A DNA stretch of 42,875 bases from an uncultured Clostridia bacterium (GTDB lineage: Bacteria > Bacillota > Clostridia > Oscillospirales > Ruminococcaceae). Below the pieces are notes generated by a model. It was given only the letters and a program-made list of their open reading frames with translations. It did not search any database and had not been told where the DNA came from. Location of the stretch: assembly GCA_947626755.1 (NCBI GenBank), contig CANQTP010000019.1, forward strand, positions 1 through 42,875, written 5' to 3'. Positions 33,763 to 39,769 of this stretch are shown piece by piece. Position 1 is the first letter of the stretch, and every line of letters starts with the position of its first letter. Made by a program: the position numbers and the translations under genes.

Positions 33763-33830
33763 GGCGGTTACGAAATGCACCTTTAAGTAAAAGTACATTT
33801 CGTAACCGCCCGGACGCCTTGCGGCGCCCG
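33763..33830. repeat. Two adjacent GC-rich hairpins
   Basis: A perfect 15-bp inverted repeat GGCGGTTACGAAATG/CATTTCGTAACCGCC (33763-33777, 33796-33810) and, touching it, CGGACGCC/GGCGCCCG (33811-33830, one mismatch). There is no U run, so this is either a non-classical terminator of the upstream secreted-protein gene or a dispersed palindromic element. Confidence 0.65.
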
Positions 33831-33855
33831 AACGATCACTGCAAGAGAAGGTCAA

Positions 33856-34503
33856 TTACTTGATCTCCCACTTGCCGCCCTTGGTTATTGCGATTACAGG
33901 ATCGCCGTCTTCATTGAATTCGATCTCAATGTCAACGAGCTCACCGTCACAGTAAACCTTGGCGTTTTTGAGTCTTGCTTTACTCATCTTGCAATCAGTA
34001 AATGCAACCTTTACTTCACATCCGAAAGCCTTATCAGATCTGAAATCAATTACTGCTTTCTTAGCTGTGCTGTAAACCTTAGAAGAAAGGTCTACCTTTG
34101 TAGCTTTCTTGATCGTGGAAGCTTCGATGGAAAGTGTAGCCTTGGGAGCAACAAATTCCAGTGTGCCTGTCTTAGCTTTGGCAAGCGACTTGATAGCGGA
34201 AGCACTTACAGGAAGGCTTGTTGTAGCCTTAACTGCTACGGACGCAACAGCATCCTCTGTATCAGCAGCACTTGACAGGATCTCAGTAACAGCGTTAGTG
34301 ATCTCAGCCTTAGGAGCCGATACAGCCTGCTCAGATGCAGCAGCTGTGGTAGCTGCGGGCATTCCGACAGGTCTGCTGGAAACAGAAGGAGCTGTAGGAA
34401 CAGCTTCATCAGGGTAACCTGCAGCGGAAGCAGCTACAGATGTTGCAGCTAAAGTTACGAGAGTAAGAGCTACGCTCAAAACTTTTTTCATACCATTTTT
34501 CAT
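33856..34503 (-). CDS. Secreted small protein with shared C-terminal module
   Basis: The signal peptide runs through LSVALTLVTLAATSVAASA with cleavage before AGYPD. An Ala/Thr/Val-rich region follows, then a C-terminal beta-rich module (CEVKVAFTDCKMSKARLKN ... EDGDPVIAITKGGKWEIK) that aligns by eye with the end of the TPR-PASTA protein downstream. It lacks an anchor, so it is released or held by interaction. AAGGAGG lies 8 bases before the ATG at 34503, a very strong site suggesting high expression. The longer in-frame start at 34524 lacks such a site. Function unknown. Confidence 0.75.
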   Translation of the reverse strand: MKNGMKKVLSVALTLVTLAATSVAASAAGYPDEAVPTAPSVSSRPVGMPAATTAAASEQAVSAPKAEITNAVTEILSSAADTEDAVASVAVKATTSLPVSASAIKSLAKAKTGTLEFVAPKATLSIEASTIKKATKVDLSSKVYSTAKKAVIDFRSDKAFGCEVKVAFTDCKMSKARLKNAKVYCDGELVDIEIEFNEDGDPVIAITKGGKWEIK

Positions 34504-34527
34504 GGCAATCTCCTCCTTTCTCAAACA

Positions 34528-34559
34528 ATTATAATTAACACTTTAAAAAAGTGTAATTA
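34528..34559 (-). promoter_or_regulatory. Possible promoter with adjoining palindrome
   Basis: On the minus strand a perfect TATAAT (34528-34533) precedes the secreted-protein gene; the -35 is weak (TTACAC). A TAATTA-ACACTT / AGTGTAATTA palindrome (34532-34559) overlaps the -35/-10 spacer and the end of the upstream gene, and could be an operator. Confidence 0.35.
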
Positions 34560-35047
34560 CCTTTTTTAAGTTTGTCCGACAGAAAATTTCCGGCAAGAAA
34601 CGCAAATACGCATAACATAAGCATTATCAGCAATACCGGCACTGCATTCAGCCTGAAAGCATTCCCGATACATTCCGCAAAATTAATGAACATCATACGG
34701 AAGAACTCGGATATAACATACAGTGTAATGCTCATTCTGCAAAATTCAGGACCGCTGTCGGAAAGGTAAATAATTATCAGCGGCAGCAGCCAGAACACTG
34801 CCGTGTAGACCAGAAATCTCCATTTATTTCTTGCTCCGCCCGAAAATGAGAGCCACAGCCATGTGAGCATACAGGCAGCCGTCATTATGAACCGATAAAA
34901 TTTCATAAAACTTTCCGGCATATACTTTTCGTAGCAAAAAGCAGCGGCAGCAAAAGTAATAATGAATGTGATAAGAATATTTTCTGCAAGGCTGTATCCG
35001 CTTCTGTGTTTTCTGTTTTCTGCCGCGGCATTTTCCATATCTGCCAT
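34535..35047 (-). CDS. Hypothetical four-helix membrane protein
   Basis: About 170 aa with four or five hydrophobic segments (NILITFIITFAAAAF, FIMTAACMLTWLWLSF, FLVYTAVFWLLPLIIIYL, VPVLLIMLMLCVFAFLAG). I do not recognise the family. AAGGTGG lies 5 bases before the ATG at 35047, and it follows the EpsG-type gene by 13 bases, so it is probably in the same operon as the polymerase and tyrosine kinase and may serve the same polysaccharide export system (inference). Confidence 0.65.
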   Translation of the reverse strand: MADMENAAAENRKHRSGYSLAENILITFIITFAAAAFCYEKYMPESFMKFYRFIMTAACMLTWLWLSFSGGARNKWRFLVYTAVFWLLPLIIIYLSDSGPEFCRMSITLYVISEFFRMMFINFAECIGNAFRLNAVPVLLIMLMLCVFAFLAGNFLSDKLKKGNYTFLKC

Positions 35048-35060
35048 TATTACCACCTTC

Positions 35061-36503
35061 TCAGTTCAACCTTGACAATTCATTCTGTATCAAAGCATCA
35101 AGTTCTTCTTCACTCATATCGCTGCCCCAACCTTCGTCGTCCCAGTCCTCATCGTCCCAGCCTTCGTCGTCCCAACCTTCTTCGTCCCAATCCTCATCGT
35201 CTGTACTTTCGTCATTAAGAACATCATCGGTGGGAACATCATTGTTGTCAACACTGTCTGCGATCTCATCTCCGCTGCCGCCGTTTTCGGGGATAACGTC
35301 TTCATAATCTTCGGGTTCTTCCTGCATATCTTCAAGTATCCACTGTTCCTCATCATCTTCTTGTTCTATGGCAATTTCTCCGAAAAGTTCAAACGGTCTG
35401 TTCATCTGCGAAACATACGGTACAACGCCGCTTTCGTCGGTAAACATTTGTAACACATAAAACCCGAATGCAAATATTGCCGATGCAGAAGCTGCACATA
35501 TATTGACGGCACGTGTAAAGTTCCTGCCTTTAAGTGCAAACCTTTCGGCAATGTAATCCTTTATCACATAAACCAGATCCGGCAGCATATATAACATAGG
35601 CGGAATGTATGTAAGTATTGCAAATCTCGAAAGTACAGAATGGCGTATGCCCATAGTCTCAAAAACTGTAGTATACATCATGCAGTTTATATAGGCGGCA
35701 TTTGCCGGATTCTTTTCAATAAGTCTTTTTCTGAATATAAAGCATACAATGAATATTACAGCATCCATTATTGCAAAATGCGGGTCAAGACCAAACAGAA
35801 TATGGTTGCTTGTGAGCGCGTATCCGCTGTACATATAGAAATGCTCTGTTGCCCACGTAAGGAAAGACATTGAAAAAATGCAGAATATGATAGTTCCCGC
35901 AATAACTAAGCCAAGATATAAATACCCCGGTTTAATTTTAACAAGGAAAAACAAAAGAAGCATTATCAGTGCTGACCAGTGGAACGCCGAAGCAGCCAGT
36001 ACCAGTATAAAAAATCGTACAGGCATTTTGCTGTTTATGTACTTGAAAGCATAAGCAATAATAATAGCCGCTATTATCTGTCTCAGGAAGCAAAGTGAGT
36101 TGAAAAAAATTCCGAAGCAAAGGAAGGAAGCCACGCTTATCCACGGGCAGGAAGAATTTTTATATATCAGATAAAAGATAGAAGCGTAAACGATTATTGA
36201 AGTATATACAAATACCGTAATATAATTTTCAAATCCGAGATTCAATGCATAGAGCGGAAAAGTAAAGCCCTTCTCCATTCTGTCATACATAATGTCCTCA
36301 ATGCCTGTATATTTCATATTAAAATATACAGTTGCATATTGATAGTAGTCATATCCCACATTGAACCTGAGCGCGGAAATGAATATGAACACCAGAGCTG
36401 CCGCGCAGCAGTAGATGATCCTTCCGGATCGTCCGCATCTTTTGCTGCAAAGGGGGACACCTGCTACGATAACTCCCGCCAGCAAGAAATAATATATTGC
36501 CAT
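35061..36503 (-). CDS. EpsG-family exopolysaccharide polymerase with acidic Trp-repeat tail
   Basis: Residues 1-~345 are a polytopic membrane domain of the EpsG/Wzy type: ALRFNVGYDYYQY near the start, SLCFLRQIIAAIIIAYAF, and SAFHWSALIMLLLFF, the motifs usual for EpsG proteins. The C-terminal ~110 residues are highly acidic, ending in units of WDDEGWDDEDWDDEGW, plainly a coding tandem repeat (35110-35210), then a short helix. Such a tail is not usual for EpsG. The ATG at 36503 has no close ribosome binding site: AAGGAGG lies about 32 bases upstream with a hairpin between. It sits downstream of the tyrosine kinase. Likely role is polymerisation of an exopolysaccharide or capsule. Confidence 0.8.
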   Translation of the reverse strand: MAIYYFLLAGVIVAGVPLCSKRCGRSGRIIYCCAAALVFIFISALRFNVGYDYYQYATVYFNMKYTGIEDIMYDRMEKGFTFPLYALNLGFENYITVFVYTSIIVYASIFYLIYKNSSCPWISVASFLCFGIFFNSLCFLRQIIAAIIIAYAFKYINSKMPVRFFILVLAASAFHWSALIMLLLFFLVKIKPGYLYLGLVIAGTIIFCIFSMSFLTWATEHFYMYSGYALTSNHILFGLDPHFAIMDAVIFIVCFIFRKRLIEKNPANAAYINCMMYTTVFETMGIRHSVLSRFAILTYIPPMLYMLPDLVYVIKDYIAERFALKGRNFTRAVNICAASASAIFAFGFYVLQMFTDESGVVPYVSQMNRPFELFGEIAIEQEDDEEQWILEDMQEEPEDYEDVIPENGGSGDEIADSVDNNDVPTDDVLNDESTDDEDWDEEGWDDEGWDDEDWDDEGWGSDMSEEELDALIQNELSRLN

Positions 36504-36563
36504 ATTCAGAAACTGCCCGCCTTGCGGAAGGCATACCTCCTTATATACTGTTCAGTAAACCTA

Positions 36564-38063
36564 TCAGCTGTTGCTGCTGTTCTTTTCTCCGTAAGAAGAA
36601 TAGCCGTATTTGTATGCGCTGTAGGAATATTTCTTGCCGTATCTTCCGGATTTTCCCGCTTTGCCGAATGTCTTTACAAAGCCGAGGACTTTGCCGTTTG
36701 CAAGGCGGATCTTTTCAAGCGCGGATTCCAAATCGGGGTGGGTAGTTGAGCCTTCTTTTACAACGAAAATGATACCCGCAACAACATCGTTCATAAGCTG
36801 AGAGTCGGTAACAACGTTTACAGGCGGTGTGTCAAGGAAAACATAGTCATAGCTTTCCGAGGACATACTCAGGAACGTTCTCATTGCTTCCGAGCCCAGA
36901 AGTTCTGACGGGTTAGGCGGAATATCTCCCGCGGATATTATGTCAAGATTCTTTATAACATCTTTGTTGATCGCATCGTTCACCGCGCAGAAGCCGCCCA
37001 GAACGGAGGAAAGTCCGTACTTGGGTTTCAGGTTGAAGTTCTTCGCCATGGTAGGCTTTCTCAGGTCACACTCGACCAGCAGGACTCTGAACCCTGCATT
37101 TGCAAAGCATATTGCAAAGTTCGAGCAGGTGGTACTTTTGCCTTCCGACGGGTTGGAACTTGTAACGGCAATTATCTTCCTGCCGCTTGTGGAGATAGCA
37201 AACATGGTGTTTGTTCTTGCGGTATTATAAGCTTCGGTAATTGCAAACGGCGTTGAATCCGAAAGGAATCTCTCGGAAAATCCGTTGTCGGGAACGGCTT
37301 TCTCCTCGCCCGGCTTCTCGGGCTTTGCACCGTAGCCGTAGCCGTAGCTTCCGTAATGGGAATAGCCGTACTTTCCGCCTGACTTTGCGCTGTCAAATTC
37401 CATTATTTCGGCAAATACGGGAACGTCATACATCTGAGCGATGTTGTCACCCTGCTTGATAACAACGTCCAGCATATCCCTTACGAGAACTACCATATAT
37501 GAAACGACTGCGCCTGCAAGAACAGCAACTATTGATATGAGCGGTACATTGGGGAATGACGGATCGGAATTCACTTCGCCGTATTCCAGAATTTCTATGG
37601 AACCTGATTTTATAACTCTCTTAAACTCCTCAATAGAAAGTTCCAGAAGCTCGTTGACTATTTCCTGTGATTCTCTTGCATCTCCGCTTTCAACTACGAA
37701 CTCCATGACCTCGGTGCTGTTCACCGAACTTGCGGTTATCATCTTATCCAGTTCTTCATATGTGTAAGGAAGATCAAGATTTGCGATAAGATTGTCCATC
37801 ATAGTCCTGCTCTTGAATATGATCTGGCAGGTATTTACCAGTTTCTGGGCAGCGTTGATGTCGTTTATGTTTACCGACTCAGAGACCTGATTATTGTTTT
37901 CTACATAGATCTTTGCAGTTGATTCATACTTTTTAGGTATAATGAAGTACGATACCGTAAATCCCGCTATTCCGCAAAGAACTGCCGAAAGTATGATCAC
38001 AAGGAAATACTTTTTCAGGACCCCGAATAAAAAGCTAAGATCAAGTGATTCTTCCATATCCAT
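36564..38063 (-). CDS. BY-kinase with fused Wzz domain (CpsC-CpsD/Wzc type)
   Basis: Controls chain length and export of exopolysaccharide by cycles of tyrosine phosphorylation. Residues 1-200 are a Wzz-type domain between two membrane helices (about 17-40 and 173-198). The kinase domain has Walker A SNPSEGKSTT (303-312), A' ECDLRKP (331-337) and B YVFLDTPP (407-414). The C-terminus is a tyrosine cluster with seven Tyr between residues 475 and 491 in the usual autophosphorylation position. A second Tyr-rich patch (residues 231-245, six Tyr) lies between the membrane and kinase domains. The fused layout is usual in proteobacteria; Gram-positives more often have separate CpsC and CpsD. GGAGG is 10 bases upstream of the ATG. 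Confidence 0.92.
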   Translation of the reverse strand: MDMEESLDLSFLFGVLKKYFLVIILSAVLCGIAGFTVSYFIIPKKYESTAKIYVENNNQVSESVNINDINAAQKLVNTCQIIFKSRTMMDNLIANLDLPYTYEELDKMITASSVNSTEVMEFVVESGDARESQEIVNELLELSIEEFKRVIKSGSIEILEYGEVNSDPSFPNVPLISIVAVLAGAVVSYMVVLVRDMLDVVIKQGDNIAQMYDVPVFAEIMEFDSAKSGGKYGYSHYGSYGYGYGAKPEKPGEEKAVPDNGFSERFLSDSTPFAITEAYNTARTNTMFAISTSGRKIIAVTSSNPSEGKSTTCSNFAICFANAGFRVLLVECDLRKPTMAKNFNLKPKYGLSSVLGGFCAVNDAINKDVIKNLDIISAGDIPPNPSELLGSEAMRTFLSMSSESYDYVFLDTPPVNVVTDSQLMNDVVAGIIFVVKEGSTTHPDLESALEKIRLANGKVLGFVKTFGKAGKSGRYGKKYSYSAYKYGYSSYGEKNSSNS

Positions 38064-38096
38064 TAAGTTTTTACCTCCACAAATTTCAACTTGGTC

Positions 38097-38125
38097 TTGA
38101 CATTAACGTTCAATGAATGTAAAAT
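38097..38125 (+). promoter_or_regulatory. sigma-A promoter of PHP phosphatase gene
   Basis: TTGACA (38097-38102), 17-base spacer, TAAAAT (38120-38125), about 65 bases before the ATG, which has AAAGGAG upstream. Confidence 0.75.
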
Positions 38126-38191
38126 TAAAGTACAGCGTAATTATCGTATGAAAGCGGTAATATCGGTGCTGTAAAAGAAAGGAGCATTAAA

Positions 38192-38914
38192 ATGCGTATT
38201 GACTTCCACTCACATATTCTTCCGAAAATGGACGACGGCGCTGCCGACACAAACGAATCTGTAAAAATGCTCAAATTGCTTGCCGATGCAGGCGTTGATC
38301 ATGTTGTACTCACGCCGCACTTCTACAGGCAGAACGAAAACATACAAAAATTTCTTGAAAGACGTCAGGCGTCTTACGAAAGACTTTGCAGCGTCCTTGA
38401 AGGCGTCCGCTGTATTCCCGATCTGACTCTCGGAGCAGAAGTATTCTTTTACCCTTCTCTGTCCTCTGACCCTGATTTTGACAAATTATGTATCGGAGAT
38501 ACCGACTACATTCTTCTTGAACTTCCGTTTGAGCGTTTCCATGATAATTTCTTCAGCGAGTTCATGACCTTCATGAACAGGTGCAATAAGCGGATAATCA
38601 TCGCCCACGCCGAGCGCTATCTCAGTTTCGGGAACACTCCTGATGACATCAAGCGGATACGCAAGTCGGGCAGGAATATAATCTGCCAGATGAACTGCGC
38701 TTCCATAGCCGAAGCGGGCGTGTTCTCAAGGGGAAAGCTGCTTAAACTGATCGAGGACGGAACAATAAGCCTTCTCGGCACCGACGCGCACAATATGGCG
38801 CACCGTCCGCCGATGTTTGCGGAAGCGGAAAAGGTCATTGTACGGAAATGCGGAAAAGAAGTTTTTGAACGCATCTGTGCCGACAGTGAAAAGATACTTT
38901 CACCGAAGCACTGA
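38192..38914 (+). CDS. PHP-type protein-tyrosine phosphatase (CpsB/YwqE family)
   Basis: Manganese-dependent phosphatase that dephosphorylates the BY-kinase. The PHP metal sites are complete: MRIDFHSHILPKMDDGA (HxH and DDGA), VLTPHFY, GAEVFF, IIAHAERY and LLGTDAHNM. At 240 aa it has the normal family length. It is divergent from the BY-kinase gene, with which it forms a kinase/phosphatase pair. A weak hairpin (38920-38956) may end its transcript. A strong promoter on the other strand lies just after it and would make antisense RNA across the gene. Confidence 0.93.
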   Translation: MRIDFHSHILPKMDDGAADTNESVKMLKLLADAGVDHVVLTPHFYRQNENIQKFLERRQASYERLCSVLEGVRCIPDLTLGAEVFFYPSLSSDPDFDKLCIGDTDYILLELPFERFHDNFFSEFMTFMNRCNKRIIIAHAERYLSFGNTPDDIKRIRKSGRNIICQMNCASIAEAGVFSRGKLLKLIEDGTISLLGTDAHNMAHRPPMFAEAEKVIVRKCGKEVFERICADSEKILSPKH

Positions 38915-38919
38915 ACACG

Positions 38920-38956
38920 CGTATTATCGTACAGCAAAATATTTTCCGACAATACG
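38920..38956 (+). terminator. Weak terminator after PHP phosphatase
   Basis: Stem CGTATTATCG/CGACAATACG (38920-38929, 38947-38956, one mismatch) followed by GTTATTTTG. Confidence 0.4.
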
Positions 38957-38965
38957 GTTATTTTG

Positions 38966-38994
38966 ATTATAACATATGTCCATCAAAAAGTCAA
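38966..38994 (-). promoter_or_regulatory. Strong sigma-A promoter antisense to the PHP gene
   Basis: On the minus strand TTGACT (38989-38994), 17-base spacer ending ATGT, TATAAT (38966-38971). It points into the phosphatase gene from its 3' side. No minus-strand gene starts before the BY-kinase at 38063, whose own upstream region shows no good promoter, so it may drive the kinase operon through an ~880-nt leader. The rest of 38957-39211 is AT-rich without a gene. Confidence 0.65.
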
Positions 38995-39211
38995 CACAAA
39001 ATTTAATAATAAAAAAAGCTTTTTTGATAATGATTTTAGTTATTTGCACAGTAAACGCACTGTTTTTCCACAAATTTTTACAAGTATTTTACATATTTTC
39101 CCTATTTCTCAATAATGAACTCCGTAAACCGACACTGCATTTTGTGGTCGGTCTTACAAAATATTCTAAATATACCATTTAAAAGCGAGATCTAAGCAGA
39201 AAGGAAATTTT

Positions 39212-39727
39212 ATGAACAAAAAATTAAGAAAAATCATTTTATTTATTCTGATGCTGTTCATCATGACTGCAATATTCAGGTTTTCCGCCCAGACGGGAAC
39301 AGAAAGCAGCGGTATCAGCCTTAAAGTAACAAGATTTATCAGCAGGATCATTTTCAGAGGATACAAAAGCATGACCCTTTCCCAGCAGGAATTTATAGTA
39401 TCGGGTCTGCACCATTTTGTAAGAAAGATGGCTCATTTTTCCATATATGCGGCTCTGGCATTCATAACCTACTTCTTCCTTGATCTGTGGAACGTGCGTC
39501 CCATGCGGAATATCTTCATAACTTGGATATTCAGTACTATATACGCTTCTACCGATGAGTTCCACCAGAGTCTTACCCCGGGACGTGCCATGCAGCTTAA
39601 GGACGTAATGATAGATTCCGCAGGAGCATTCTGCGGCTGTATTGCTGCAATAGTCATAATAGCGGTATTCCTTTACATAACCGACACAGGAAGAAATGAC
39701 AGCTTACAAAATAAGCACTCAGGCTGA
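39212..39727 (+). CDS. VanZ-family membrane protein
   Basis: A membrane protein of the VanZ family, whose founding member gives low-level teicoplanin resistance; most members have unknown roles in the envelope. Seen: first helix (IILFILMLFIMTAIFRFSAQ) with the SAQTGTESSGIS motif, VRKMAHFSIYAALAF, and TDEFHQSLTPGRAMQLKDVMIDSAGAF, the signature of the family. Four membrane helices, 171 aa. AAAGGA lies 6 bases before the ATG. No clear promoter was found upstream. Ends at a strong terminator shared with the convergent fusion gene. Confidence 0.9.
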   Translation: MNKKLRKIILFILMLFIMTAIFRFSAQTGTESSGISLKVTRFISRIIFRGYKSMTLSQQEFIVSGLHHFVRKMAHFSIYAALAFITYFFLDLWNVRPMRNIFITWIFSTIYASTDEFHQSLTPGRAMQLKDVMIDSAGAFCGCIAAIVIIAVFLYITDTGRNDSLQNKHSG

Positions 39728-39735
39728 ACAAATAT

Positions 39736-39769
39736 CGGCTCGGGATCCGCTCCCGAGCCGTTGTTTTTT
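39736..39769 (+). terminator. Intrinsic terminator after vanZ-like gene
   Basis: Perfect 10-bp stem CGGCTCGGGA/TCCCGAGCCG with loop TCCGC, then TTGTTTTTT. It also lies just past the stop of the convergent fusion gene, though with a poor U run on that strand. Confidence 0.88.

Noticed and set aside
38617-38952. 111-codon minus-strand ORF just downstream of the antisense promoter
   Set aside because: It overlaps the PHP phosphatase in antisense, has no ribosome binding site and looks like shadow sequence; the promoter itself is retained as a finding.
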